Position numbers and translations under genes: made by a program. Under the pieces are notes generated by a model. It saw nothing but the letters and a program-made list of their open reading frames with translations. It made no database searches and was not told the origin of the DNA. A stretch of 64,000 nt of DNA from Warburgia ugandensis. Its lineage: Eukaryota > Streptophyta > Magnoliopsida > Canellales > Canellaceae. Position 1 is the stretch's first letter, and each line of letters opens with the position of its first letter. This document shows, piece after piece, positions 1 through 11,915 of this stretch. Location of the stretch: contig CP141128.1 in NCBI GenBank assembly GCA_035236585.1, forward strand, positions 24,395,618 to 24,459,617. Reading direction: 5' to 3'.

Positions 1-572
1 CTTTCGACTTGGATTATGCGATTCTTTAAGTCGTCAGTATTCCGATTTGACAATGGTTTTTGATATCGATATTGAACATGAGTGTTCAAACATGCACATG
101 CTTTAAAGAGCATATGATTTTAAACATAGCATGCATTCTAAAACTAGTAGTGATAGACTCCTACTGAGTATAGTATATACTCATCCAATCCTCAACATTT
201 TTCAGGATAGCTCCATTCACGAATAGAGGACGCCTATGTTAGTGCTACGAGCAAGTAAATCAAAAGGAGACAATTATACATGTAAGTAAACACTCTACCC
301 TTTGGACATGTATTTGTATTTATTTACAGTTGGACTGTGAGCTGTGATTGGAAAGACCTGGGAAAAACATTTATGATTTCTGAAGGTTTTCAAAAACTAC
401 TTTGGTTATTGTGAAAACAAATGACACTCGGGGTTTTCAAAATGAGTTTAAAACAAAAGATTTTCCGCTGCTTTGCATGGTTTTTATAAAATGGGTTTCA
501 AATAGGGATGCATCCGGCCTTAGGAATTAGATATTGCATTTAAAAATGCATGGGAAAACCCAGGTGATCACA
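1..572 (+). repeat. 5' LTR of A1, 3' portion only
   Basis: The last 572 bp of a family A LTR. It is the reverse complement of the left part of the A2 LTRs (about 5574-6120 and 11916-12480), including the blocks around GCATGCAT and the CTACGAGCAAGTAAATCA stretch at about 247. It ends in TCACA at 568-572, two bases before the primer site. The upstream 2.2 kb of the LTR, including its promoter, lies outside the window. Confidence 0.88.
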
Positions 573-574
573 GT

Positions 575-587
575 TGGTATCAGAGCC
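575..587 (+). other. Primer binding site (initiator Met tRNA), A1
   Basis: TGGTATCAGAGCC sits two bases after the LTR end. It matches the plant initiator-Met tRNA primer site used by Ty3/Gypsy chromoviruses and many Copia elements. It is not a tRNA gene. Confidence 0.92.
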
Positions 588-617
588 CAAGTTTTATCCT
601 TTCACATCTAGTCCAGC

Positions 618-689
618 ATGTCTGAGGGTCATAGACAATCGAGAAAATTAAGAAGAAGTAGTAGAAATAGAAATAGTAGAGATGACTAG
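618..689 (+). pseudogene. gag N-terminus remnant, A1 (23 codons)
   Basis: An ATG 30 bases after the primer site opens a 23-residue frame starting MSEGHRQSRK, rich in Arg and Ser, then a stop at 687-689. The same start occurs at the same place in A3 (MSKGHRQSRK) and in broken form in A2. Conservation of position and residues in three copies suggests the original gag start. The rest of gag cannot be read. The remnant alone does not identify the protein, so the gag call rests on position. Confidence 0.4.
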
Positions 690-3600
690 CATATTAATGC
701 TCAAGGCATTTCACCATAAACAAATAGATGGAAAAGGAGATGGGTCTAGCAAATACTTAGATATTGGATGGCTTAAATCTTATCAATAAGGATTGTTGTG
801 TAGTGGTGCAAATAGGGAAACTCATATATAGATTATGATAAGAATGATGAAAGATGTTAGTGAACTTGTTAAGTAGATAGATCTAACCTGCAATAAATCA
901 ATCTCACCAAAGATGAGAACATTAAAGAACCTAGATAGCTATCTTACCATCATAAAGAATATCAGAATATGAATATGATAGGGATGGAAAAGACGGACTT
1001 TGAGAAGATTTTGATGATAATCTAATAAGGATGAGCATACAAGATGATACTAGGAGATAACTATGACTCGTACTAGATCACAAAGGTATGGATCCTGAAG
1101 GACTTAGCTTAATTTTGGATACCATAATTGGAGTCTTATGAAGAGTGAACTGCTATCGAATAATAACTACTTGAGTATTATGGAGCAAATCAGAATATGT
1201 ATACAAGTGACATATTATGTGATTAAGAGGAACAAAACACAAATATGATAGAGAAATATATTCAACCAAGTTACCAAAAGATTTGGATGATAATACTAAG
1301 GATGATAATAGATTGATCCTAACATGAAATTGTAAGAGAAGTGTAGCATGACTAAAACGTCAATGCCATCATTAAGGCATTGCATGAATTTTATTGAGGC
1401 TATAGGCAATTAAGGATTTCGAAGATATTAGAAAACTTCAACATTTCCTGGAAGTATTAAGTTTCTCTTAGCTGCCGCGTAGATCAAATATATGCAACCA
1501 CTCAAATGAAAGCATTGATCTAGGTAGACAAAAATGAGGATTTTGAAGAAAAGAAAGAAAGAGATAGAAATGTAACTACTAGTATTCAATGAATATTGAA
1601 TATTCAAAAGAAGAAGATCATGACTCTATGGAGATACATACAATTCTTTCATCTTGAATCCTGTAGGAAGGTAAACCAAACAAATGTGAAGAAATAATAC
1701 TAGTTGAGTTGGTGATCTTATTGTAAAAGAGTATAAAAGAGAGAAAGCATATGGGGTTTAAGACTTTGAGTAGAGTATCGAATTTCAGGAGATTATGCGA
1801 CATGAAATTTCGAAGAGGAATGGTGACCAACTAGAAATTAAATTCCACAAGTGGTTTGATATCAATTAGACTCTTATTGGATCCATTAGCTTATGGGGAA
1901 CACCAATGGATATAATCCATAAAAAGGAAAATTTGGTAATATTCCACCTTGCCAATACAGTATATTGAAAAAGGAATTAAGCTGGGACAATGACTTGTCC
2001 ATTTAGCAAGTAGGGTACCATCAAGGATCAAATTGAGGTCTAACTATCATAGATTGGAAGACCAAAAATCTTAAGACCATTAATTAGTCATTACCTTTAA
2101 GGTACTGTTGACTAAATAAAGGTATCCCACCCTAATTAATCAAGTATGTTAGTATCTATGAGTTAGTAGTCGAAGTTATATACTCAAAGGGATATTATAA
2201 GTATTTGGACATGAGTTTTACCTAAAAGAAGTTACTTGTTAGACTAAGTCATTTGAGGGTATGAGGTCAGTTGATTAGGCCACATCCTGGAGGAGCTACA
2301 AGAACAATAAATACACTAACAACTAAGACAAAAGCAAAAATAAGGAGCCATCTCCACTAGTGAGACAGATTTTTCCAAACCTGAATAAATACCATGACAA
2401 ACGATAGAGACCCTGGAGCTTATGACATAGATATATCTGGAAAGAAATCAATAGGTAATCAAATAAATTCTCTTTCTATATGTCTACGAAAATGTTCTAT
2501 GCTTACCTAAGTGTTGTTAAACTTGTTGATTTAACAACATCAACACAATTTGATATAATCGCTATTGAATGAGAATTATTGTTATAAGCTAAGTATAAGG
2601 AGGCACTTGAAAGATAAAATTTGAGGAATTGAGAAAACCACGACTTATGATGATGATATCCCCTGACAATACAGACTGCATGGTTGACGATAAAGCTTTG
2701 ATAAAAGGTTGAATGATATATTGATATAGGGAATGGAAGGAGAAAGTTGAGGTGGCCAGCACATTATAAGGTGAGATTTGATGTTACGTTGCCTTTAGAA
2801 AAATAGTTAGTTGTTATGAGCATATACGAAGTACAAAAAATCAATTGAAGGAATTTCCTAAGGACTAACCCTACTGGATTGAGTATAGAACTTTTGGACT
2901 AAAAGGTTCCGAAGAAAACCATTAAACAAAGAAAGAACAAAGAGGATGATGACAAAGGATTCAACCATGACCTAGTAAGAGTACTCGGTTATGAATAAGA
3001 GACTTTTTTTTGCTTTGCATAAATTGGAACATTTTTGAAAATCCTAATGACAAATTGATGTAGATAAGGCCTCTGGACGAGAACATTTGACCCATGATGA
3101 TGAATCGACCATTAACATTTGACATGAGAAATGCGTTTAATGATTTCAATATGTATGAAACTGGATATAGAGTTAGGACATTTTACTTTTAGTATATGAT
3201 AAGGTCCTTGATGGAAGATGCTACTAATTGGCTTTCATGATTTTATTTTGAATGTAACCTTGGTCGAGGAATCAAGTCACATATGGAAAACGATAGACAG
3301 TTGAAATTAGAAGTTAAACAAGGGTTTGGTTGTAGAGCACATGATACCATGTCAGTTATTGAAGTATCTTGGGGACAAATATAAAAGATAAGAAGCAAAG
3401 TTAGACACAATAGAAAGAAGGTGATTTTTTTTTGGACTCTTACTAATGACATATAACCAACCATTGGAAGGAGATGTGGATAATGAAGAGATCACTAGAT
3501 GAAAGACAAGAAGAAAAAGGGATTATCCTATGATAATCAAAATGAAATAGGAGAAATAAGATCATATGATCTCAAAGAAGTATGGAGTAATTTATACATG

Positions 3601-3913
3601 AATAAAGAAGCATGATCCTACAAGGAGACTATCCTATACATGATGAGAAAAGTATAGCCATCTAAGGATTTCGAGATAGATGAATTACAGGAAGAAACCA
3701 GTATTTTTAAACTAGCACGTATGGGAGCATGCATCAAAGTACGCAGTGAAAGCAGCCCTTACAGGTAAGGCCTTGTAGAAGGAATAATAAAAATGATAAA
3801 TTGAGGTTGAGCCTACATTTGATTCCTAAGGGGGGAATGCATTCACCAAGAAGTTATCTAAGAGACAAAATACCTTGAAGATGATAATTTATGGAATTTC
3901 GAGGACGAAATTC

Positions 3914-3930
3914 TTTCAAGGGGGTAATAA
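3914..3930 (+). other. Polypurine tract region of A1
   Basis: The purine-rich run CAAGGGGGTAATAA directly precedes the TG of the 3' LTR at 3931 and follows TTTCGAGGACGAAATTC. In Gypsy elements this is the primer for plus-strand DNA synthesis. The equivalent in A2 is at 8416-8432 on the minus strand. Confidence 0.8.
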
Positions 3931-4784
3931 TGTAATGCCCGAGCAATTTATGCTATTAAATTGGACATTCTATAAGAAATGAAATATGTTGAATGTTTTA
4001 CCTTATTTAAAATATTAAACAAAGGAATTTGTGAGGAAACTTGGAACCATTAAATTATACTCGAAAAATGGAATCCAACGCATCAAAGAATGCTGAAAAC
4101 GGAGTTCGTATGAAGAAGTTACGGACGTTTAAAGATTAGGGGCATTTCTGTAATTTAAACAGAAAAACAAAAAAGACAGAAAATGTAGGGGGCCGTTTTG
4201 ATAACGGCACCCCCTGTCGTCTTCCTCCTCAGATTTCTCTAGAAACGCTCCTCTCCTGATTTTTTCAGAGAAATCTGGCACCGCCATAGCAAGGCTATAA
4301 AAGCCCCATCTCCCCCCTCTCTAAATCATGATTTTTCGACTATTTTGGGGCTGGGGTTTCTGGCAAAAATCGGAAACCCAATTTCCCTGTGTTTTCTAGC
4401 AACAGCCAGGCCCCAGTCAGGCTGGCCATTCTTCCCACCTCCCCTCTTATTCCTCTAGCTTCATTGGAAGTTGGGGTTTTCCCCTTCTTCATGGGTTCCA
4501 GACAACATAGGGTTCAAGCAAGCGCTAAAGGAAACCTACCAAGCAGAAAGAGCGCCATCTCCGGCAGCCAAGGTAAGCTCTCACCTCCCTCTAGCATTTT
4601 CTCCTTGGTTTTCTCCTTTTTTTGGCCTAGATCCATGCCGGATCTGGTGGGTTTCGGCCGAAAATCCATGATTTTCTGGGGAAGGAAACTAGACGGGTGA
4701 GAAACCCGTCCACAGCAACACGTCCCAGGGATGCCCAAGCGTCCCTGGGGTGTGCGCATCCCAGGGTGCACGAGCGTCCCATGG
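3931..4784 (+). repeat. 3' LTR of A1, 5' portion (truncated)
   Basis: It starts TGTAATGCCCGAGCAATTT, the reverse complement of the ends of the A2 LTRs at 8415 and 14665. It contains the TATA box and the beginning of the GC-rich leader, then stops at about 4784, where AATGATGCCTTAATG of the satellite begins. About 2 kb of LTR is missing. The distal GC-rich part (4680-4784) repeats CGTCCCAGGG/CCCTGGGACG-like units and only loosely matches A2. Confidence 0.85.
4296..4302 (+). promoter_or_regulatory. LTR TATA box, A1
   Basis: GGCTATAAAAGCCC, 365 bp into the LTR, with matching boxes at the same place in A2 (both LTRs) and A3. A start about 30 bases downstream would make U3 under 400 bp and leave most of the 2.8 kb LTR as R/U5. 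Confidence 0.65.
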
Positions 4785-5573
4785 AATGATGCCTTAATGT
4801 AACATCTCAGGTTTTACCAAACCTTTTTATTTATTTTAAGTTCCTTCATTTTAGCAAAACAGAGGTCAAAGTGATAATATATAAGTAATTTTTAAAATTC
4901 ATCAATTTCATTGGGGGTGTTATGATCAAACCTCCACGTATATGTAAAATAATAATATTTTAACCTATGATTGGATAGAGATACATATCATAAGATCTTC
5001 CATATAGTCACAATCCATTCGAAAAGTTAGGACAATCATACTATAGTCATCGATGTGTTAACATAAGTATTAAGTTAAGTACATTACTCAAAATGAAATC
5101 CTATACACGGATACTAGCCAAAGAAACCATACTAAAATATATGTTCTCCCCACATCTACACAAAACCAAAACCGTAAGTACCATTTTTTGGCTCAATTTG
5201 TGTAAGAAATGATGCCTTAATGTAACATCTCAACTTTTTCCAAACATTTTTATTTATTTTAAGTTGGAAAAACAGCAGGAATTTCCTTCCTTCTAGATAA
5301 ACAGAGTTCAAAGTGATAATATATATATAATTTCTAAAATTCATCAATTTCTTTCAGGGAGTTATGCTGAAACCTCAACATATTTGTAAAATAATAATCT
5401 TTTAACCTATGATTGGATAGAGATACATACCATAAGATCTTCGATATAGGCTCAATCCATTCAAATAGTTAGGACAATCATACTATAGTCATCGATGTGT
5501 TAACATAAGCATTAAGTTAATTACATTTGATTGTTGCCTTAATGTAACATCTCAGGTTTTTCCAAACCTTTTT
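4785..5573. repeat. 441-bp satellite, isolated stub (about 1.8 units)
   Basis: Satellite units squeezed between truncated A1 and complete A2. The first unit has lost about 25 bp after TTTATTTTAAGTT (4831-4843), where the text jumps straight to CCTTCATTTTAGC. A further short stretch near 5525-5536 joins units irregularly. The right end, 5569-5573, is the TTTTT target duplication of A2, so this stub was continuous with the array at 14666 before A2 inserted. Confidence 0.93.
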
Positions 5574-7447
5574 TGTGATGACCCGGGTTTTCCTATGCAT
5601 TTTTAAATGCAAGATCTAAATTTCCTACGGCGGGATGCATCCTTATTTGAAAACCATTTTATAAGAACCCATGCAATGCAGGGGAAAATATTTAGTTTTA
5701 AAACTCATTTTGAAAACCCTAAGTGTCATTTGCTTTCGCAACAATCAAAGTAGTTTTTGAAAAACTTAAGAAATCATAAATATTTTTCTCCAGGTCTATC
5801 CATTCACAACTCATAGCCCAACTGTAAATAAATACAAATTCATGTCCAAAGGGTAGAGTATTTACTTACTTGTATGATTGTCTCCTTTTGATTTACTTGC
5901 TCGTAGCACCAATATAGGTGTCTTCTACTCGTGAATGGAACTATCCTAAAAAATGTTACGGATAGGGTGAGTATATACTATACTTAGTAGGAGTCTATCA
6001 CTACTAGTTTTGCAATGCATGCTATATTTAAAATCACATGCTTTTTAAAACATGTGCATGTTCGAACAACCATGTTCAATATCGATATTAAAACCATTGT
6101 CGAATCGGAATATTGATGACTAAAGAATTGCATAATCTAAGTCAAAAGTTTCAAATATATATCATAAACATAATGATATGCATAAGATGCTCAACTGAAT
6201 CCAACTCATGGATATCTGGTATGGTCGACCAACCTCATGTTATGTCATATGCAATTCAAGTAAATCCTCAAACCATAGGGCCCAACGATACCCACAACCT
6301 CGCCACCGTATGGTCCCCGAGTACCTAGGAACAAAGGGTCATATGCCTCCACGGAACATATGACACTTCGACCCAGTGCTGTGACACCAGTGGTAGCCCC
6401 CTGTACCACATGCAGTTAAAGCAGGGACATGCCCTTTTTGGGCGTGGTACCCATTTCACCTAATAGTGGTAGAGGCTGGGAGGCCACCCCAGACCTCTCG
6501 GCATAGCGCCCACAAGTTTATTAGCCCAAATCGTATACGATCAAACAAGCAAAAACCTCTTTTTCAAAACCTGTCCTCTTTGGGTCCCTCACAACTGCCT
6601 ACCCAGCGTCTTTTGGGCACTCCAGCGTCTTTTGGTAACCCTCAAGGACATGCAATTTTTCAAGAATTCAATGCTCACAAATCATGCAATATATGCAATT
6701 GTTTGCAAAACATGTCTATGCATAATGTATTTATCATATGCATGCTGAATTCATTTATATGCTAAACAAGTCATAAAATAAGTTCTGCTAAACAAGTCAT
6801 ATACTTATACTTAAAACATGCATTCTCAAAACGATCATGACTCTTTTAAAAAGTTTAGTAGCGATAGAGCACCTACCTCGAAGTCTCCTGGAGTCACGTT
6901 CTTCATCACTCAACCCGACCCTGGGTCTCATTTATAAACTCCTGGATATGAATGGATACAAGGAGTCCTTATTAAATTCCATCTATTTAGACATTAGATC
7001 GCTAGATCTGCCTTTTAGGGTCCATGGTCCTTGCTTAATTCATTGTCAGGCTAGATCCTATGATGTGGATCTACTATTCCATGGTTAACTCTGTAAATTG
7101 TCCTCTAATCCTAACTTTATAGTCTTATTAGGTCCGCGTGTCCTAGTTCCCAAGACACCTGTGCATCCTGGTTGAACCGCTACCGCCTCACGTGCGTGCG
7201 CGCTCAAAGGCCATGCCAGGGACAGCGTTTTGCACGCACACATGCATGCTCAAGCAACGCACTATGATGCGCATCCTGGATGGCGTCGCACGGATGCACC
7301 TTTGGTGTAGCATGGCGCGTCTTAGCTCCCAGGGCACCCCGTGCATCCTGATCGAGCCAGGACCCGTGCCCCACGTCGCGCGCCCACCCGAAGGCCGCAC
7401 TAGGGATAGTGTACGTATTGTACATACTGTCGTATGCCTGGAAACGT

Positions 7448-7955
7448 TAGATCGAGCACGGATCTAGTCTGAAAGGGGGAAGAAAAACAGAAAGGAAGGA
7501 AAAATGGCTGACCTGGGTAGCCGGAGATGGCGTTCCTCCCGCTTGCCTGAACCCTTGGTCGCTGGAAAACTCAAAGAAGGGGGAAAGAAGAGAGGGGAAT
7601 GGGGAAATGGCAATGGACGGCTTGATTCGGGCCTAGTTGTTGCTGGAAAACTTAAGGAAACTGGGTTGAGACGGGTTTCCGATTTTTTCAGAAAACCCTA
7701 GTAGATCGAGCACGGATCTAGTCTGAAAGGGGGAAGAAAAATGGAAAGGAAGGAAAAATGGCTGACCTGGGTAGCCGGAGATGGCGTTCCTCTCGCTTGC
7801 CTGAACCCTTGGTCGCTGGAAAACTCAAAGAAGGGGGAAAGAAGAGAGGGGAATGGGGAAATGGCAATGGACGGCCTGATTCGGGCCTAGTTGTTGCTGG
7901 AAAACTTAAGGAAACTGGGTTGAGATGGGTTTCCGATTTTTTCAGAAAACCCTAG
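7448..7955 (-). repeat. 254-bp tandem duplication inside the A2 3' LTR
   Basis: Two near-identical units, 7448-7701 and 7702-7955, each beginning TAGATCGAGCACGGATC. They differ at only a few bases. The 5' LTR of the same element (around 13908) has a single copy, so the duplication arose after insertion or during reverse transcription. The paired 65-codon plus-strand open frames (7504 and 7758) are a by-product of this repeat and lie antisense to the element. Confidence 0.92.
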
Positions 7956-8003
7956 TCCCAAAATGGCTGGAAAACTCGTGATTTGGAGAGGGGGAGATAG
8001 GGC

Positions 8004-8011
8004 TTTTTATA
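8004..8011 (-). promoter_or_regulatory. LTR TATA box, A2 3' LTR
   Basis: Minus strand GGCTATAAAAAGCC, about 405 bp inside the LTR start at 8415. It is equivalent to 4296-4302 in A1. Confidence 0.55.
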
Positions 8012-8415
8012 GCCTTACTATGGTGGTGCTGCCAATGGAGGTGCCGCCCTTGGCAGTGGCAGATTTCTCTGGAAAAATTGGGAGATGAGGGTTTCTGGAG
8101 AAATCTAAGGAGGAAGACGATAGGGGGTGCCGTTATCAAAATGACCCCCTGCGTTTTTCTTTCTTTTTCGTTTTTCTGTTTAATTTACAAAAATACCCCT
8201 AATCTTTAAATGGCCGTAACTTCTTCATACGAACTCCGTTTTCAGCATTCTTTGAGGCGTTGGATTCCATTTTTTGAGTAGAATCTAATGGTACTAAGTT
8301 TCCTCACAAATTCCTTCATTTACTGTTTTAAATAAAGTAAAACATTTAACATAGTTTATTTTCCATAGAATGTCCAATTTTTGTTAAAAATAGCGTAAAT
8401 TGCTCGGGCATTACA

Positions 8416-8432
8416 TTATTACCCCCTTAAAA
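8416..8432 (-). other. Polypurine tract region of A2
   Basis: The minus strand reads TTTTAAGGGGGTAATAA directly before the 3' LTR at 8415. The upstream TTTCGAGG hallmark is partly decayed here (TTTCGAGGAAAAAATTC). Confidence 0.78.
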
Positions 8433-11400
8433 GAATTTTTTCCTCGAAATTCCATAAATAATCATCTTCAAGGTATTTTGTCTCTTAGATAACTTCTTGG
8501 TGAATGCATTTTCCCCTTAGGAATCAAATCCAGGCTCAACCTCAATTTATCATTTTTATTGTTCCTTCTACAAGGCCTTACCTATAAGGGCCGCTTTCGC
8601 TGCGTACTCTGGTGAATACTCCCATACGTGCCAGTTTAACAATACCGGTTTCTAGCGGTAATTCATCTATCTCGAAATCCTTAGATGCCTATACTTTTCT
8701 TATTGTGTATAGGATAGTCTCCTCGTAGGATCATGCCTCTTTATTCATGTATAAATTACTCCATACTTCTTTGAGATCATATGATCTTATTTCTCCTATT
8801 TCATTTTGAATATCATAGGATAATCCCTTTTTCTTCTTGTCTTTCATCTAGTGATCTCATCATCATCCACATCTCCTTCTAATGGTTGGTTATATGTCAT
8901 TAGTAAGAGTCCAAAAATTTACCTTCTTTCTATTGTGTCTAACTTTGCTTCTTATCTTTTATATTTGTCCCCAAGATACTTCATTAACCGACATAGTATC
9001 ACGTGCTCTACAGCCAAACCATTGATTAACTTTGAATTTCAATTGTCTGTCGTTTTCCATAGGTGACTTGATTCCTCGACCAAAGTTACATTCAAAATAA
9101 AATCATGAAAGCCAATTAGTAGCATCTTCCATCGAGGACCTTATCATATACTGAAAGTAAAATGTCCTAACTCTATATCCAGTTTCATAATTATTGAATT
9201 CATTAAACGCTTTTCTTCGTGAAGATTTTATCCAAACTCATGTCAAAGGTTAATGGTCGATTCATCATCATGGGTCAAATGTTCTCATCCAAAGGCCTAT
9301 CTCACTATTCACATCAATTTGTCATTAGGATTTTAAAAAATGTTCCTATTTATGCAAAGCAAAAAGTCTCTTATTCATAATCGAGTACCCTTACTAGGTC
9401 ATAGTTGAATCTTTTGTCATCATCCTCTTTGTCCTTTCTTTGCTTGATGGTTTTCTTCGTAACCTTTCAGTCCAAAAGTTCTATACTCAATCCAGTAGGA
9501 TTAGTCCTTAGGAAATTCCTTCAATTGATTTTTCGTACTTGGTATATGCTCATAGCAACTAACTTTTTTTCTAAAGGCAACGTAACATTAAATCTTCACC
9601 TTATAGTGTGCTAGTCATCTGACCTTTTCTCCTTCCATCCCCTATGCCAATATGTTGTTCAATCTTTTATTAAGGCTTTATCGTCAATCATGCAGTCTGT
9701 ATCATAAGTAGTGATTTTCTCAATTCCTCAAATTTTATACTTCAAGTGCCTCCTCATACTTAACTTATAATAGCAGTTCTTGTTCAATAGCTACTTCATC
9801 AAGTTATGCTGAAGCTGTTAATTCATCAAATTTGAAAAACACTCATGTAAGCATAGAATATTTTCTTAGACATAGAAAGACTTTATTTGATTACCTCGTG
9901 ATCTCTTTCCAGATATATCTATGTCATAAGCTCAAGGGTCTCTAAAGTGATGAGTACTTATTTGCCTTTCTTTTCAATCCAAGTCAGCAGTATTTTTCAG
10001 ACCCAAGTAATTTCTTCACCTTGTCATGGTAACCATCAAGGTTTGAAAAATCTTTCACATTGGTTTAGATCACTTCTTAATTTTGCTTCTATCTTAGTTG
10101 CTACTATCCTCATCGTACTCGTAGCTCCTTCATGATGTGGCCTAATCAACTGACTTCATACCCTCCAATGACTTAGTCACCCTCAAATGACTTAGTCTAA
10201 CAAGTAACTTCTTTTAGGTAAAACTCATGTCCAAATACTTATAATATCCCTCTGAGTATATAACTTCGACTACTAACATATTTGATTAATTAGGGTGGGA
10301 TTCCTTTATTTAGTCAACAATACGCCAAAGGAAATGACTAATTGATGGCCTTAAAATAATTGCTCTTACATTCTTCCTTTAAGACATCATATTGAGCCTT
10401 CATCACACCCGAGTTGCGAAAAATCAAGTGGACTAGTCGCTGTCCTGTCTTGTTTTCTTTTTCAATAGAACTTTATGTACTCATGTAGTGGCAAAGTAGG
10501 ATATCACCAAATTTTCCTTTTTCTGGACCACAACCACTAGTGTTTCTTATACGTTAATGGAATAGTAAATATAGCCATCAAACTACTTGTAGAATTTAAT
10601 TTCTAGTTGGTCACCATTCTACTTTGAAAATTTTCGGCAGCACAATGTCCTTAAATTTGACACTCTACTCAAAGTCTTAAATCTCATCTGCTTTATCTCT
10701 ATTATACTCTTTTATAATAAAATCACCAACTCCACTAGTATTATTTCTTCAAATTTGATTGGTTTATCTTCTCATCGGATTCAAGATGAAAGATTTGTAT
10801 GTATCACCATAAAGTCATGATCTTCTTCCTTTCAATATTCATTGAATACTGGTAGTTACATCTCTATCTCTTTCTCTCTTCTCTTCAAAATCCTTATTTT
10901 TGTCTACCTAGATCAATGTCTTCATGTGCTTTGTTGCATAAATCGATACTCCATCTACTCCTTTACTTAACAGATATGATAAACTGAATGCTTCTAAGAA
11001 ATTCTAAACTGTCTTAAGCTCATTGAAATCCTCAATTGCCTATAGCCTCAATAAAATTCATACAATGTCTTAATAATGGCATTGACGTTTCGGTCATGCT
11101 ATACTTCTCTTACAAGTTCATGTTAGGATCAATCTATTATCATCCCTAGTATTATCATCAAAATCTTTTGATAACTCAGTCGAATTCATTTCCCTGTCAT
11201 ATTCGTGTTATGTTTCTCTTAATCACATAATATGTCACTTGTATACATCTTCTGATTTGCTCCATAATACTCAGGTAGTTATTACTTGATAGCACTTCAC
11301 TCTTTATAAGACTCCAATCAAGGTAAAATTGAGCTAAGTCCTTCAGGATCCATACCTTTGTGACCTAGTATGAGTCACAGTTATCTCCTAATATCATCTT

Positions 11401-11900
11401 ACATTCTCATCCCTCTTAGATTATCATCAAAATCTTCTCAAAGTCTATCTTTTACATCCCCTATCATACTCATATCATATCCCTTGTGATAGTGTGCTTA
11501 TATTCTTATATTCTTTATGATGGTAAGATAGCCATCTAGGTTCTTTGATTTTCTCACCTTTGGAGAGATTACTCTATTACAGGTTAGACCTATCTACTAA
11601 CAAGTTCACTAACATCTTCCCTCATCATCATCATAATATGATCCATATATGAGTTTTCATATTTGCACCACTGCACCACAATCCTTATTGATAAGATTTA
11701 AGCCATCCAATATCTAAGTATTTGATAGACCCATCTCTTTTTTCACTTATTTGTTTATGGTGAAATGCCTTGACCATTAATATTGTAATCCTCAAATAGA
11801 AGTAGTCATCTCTACTACTCCTATTTATACTACTCCTTGATTTTCTCTATTGTCTAGGACCCTTGGACATGCTGGACTGGTTGTGGAAGGATAAAACCTG

Positions 11901-11913
11901 GGCTCTGATACCA
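11901..11913 (-). other. Primer binding site (initiator Met tRNA), A2
   Basis: The plus strand reads GGCTCTGATACCA, so the minus strand reads TGGTATCAGAGCC. Two bases (AC) separate it from the LTR at 11916. Confidence 0.92.
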
Positions 11914-11915
11914 AC

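Larger units (their letters stand above)
573..3930 (+). mobile_element. Internal region of A1, non-coding
   Basis: This 3358 bp stretch lies between the primer site and the 3' LTR and is co-linear with the A2 internal region (8416-11915) in reverse complement. No plus-strand frame stays open for a useful length, and I could not recognise protease, reverse transcriptase, RNase H or integrase motifs. A possible gag vestige lies near 3120-3240, where one frame reads VRTFYF, a stop, then SLMEDATNWLS, loosely like the region around the conserved Trp of Gypsy capsids; this is weak. The 3' end shows the plant Gypsy hallmark TTTCGAGGACGAAATTC at 3897-3913 just before the polypurine tract. Confidence 0.8.
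1..4784 (+). mobile_element. LTR retrotransposon A1, family A, truncated at both ends
   Basis: A Ty3/Gypsy-type element read on the plus strand. The window opens inside its 5' LTR, which ends at 572. A primer site for initiator-Met tRNA follows, then a 3.36 kb internal region, a polypurine tract and a 3' LTR starting at 3931. The 3' LTR keeps only its first 854 bp and then meets satellite DNA at about 4785. The same parts occur in reverse complement in A2 (5574-14665), which fixes the boundaries. The internal region is too short for a normal gag-pol and full of stops, so A1 is both decayed and probably descended from a non-autonomous form. Placement near Del/Tekay chromoviruses is inferred from LTR ends and primer site, because no reverse transcriptase is present to test it. 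Confidence 0.88.
5574..8415 (-). repeat. 3' LTR of A2
   Basis: A 2842 bp LTR written from TGTGATGACCCGGG to GCTCGGGCATTACA on the plus strand. Compared with the 5' LTR it lacks about 130 bp near 7440 (the stretch at about 13770-13905 of the other copy) and carries a 254-bp tandem duplication (7448-7955). A GC-rich, CpG-rich block runs from about 7130 to 7620. Confidence 0.92.
8416..11915 (-). mobile_element. Internal region of A2, non-coding
   Basis: This 3500 bp region is co-linear with the A1 internal region in reverse complement. Stops are frequent in all minus-strand frames and the longest open stretches are about 60-70 codons, with no recognisable pol or gag domain. A gag-like start, ATG at 11870 (minus), follows the primer site but stops after seven codons (MSKGPRQ). 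Similar length and content in A1 and A2 argue that the short, non-coding centre is a family trait and not independent decay of full elements. Confidence 0.8.

Noticed and set aside
573-3930. Hidden reverse transcriptase or integrase in the internal regions
   Set aside because: No YxDD-like, RNase H or integrase zinc/DDE patterns could be read in any frame, and 3.4 kb is too short for gag-pol plus untranslated regions.
7504-7955. Two near-identical 65-codon plus-strand frames suggesting a duplicated small gene
   Set aside because: They result from the 254-bp LTR duplication and run antisense to the element. Nothing supports coding.
11901-11913. tRNA-like motif GGCTCTGATACCA
   Set aside because: Too short for a tRNA gene. 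It is the complement of the retrotransposon primer site.
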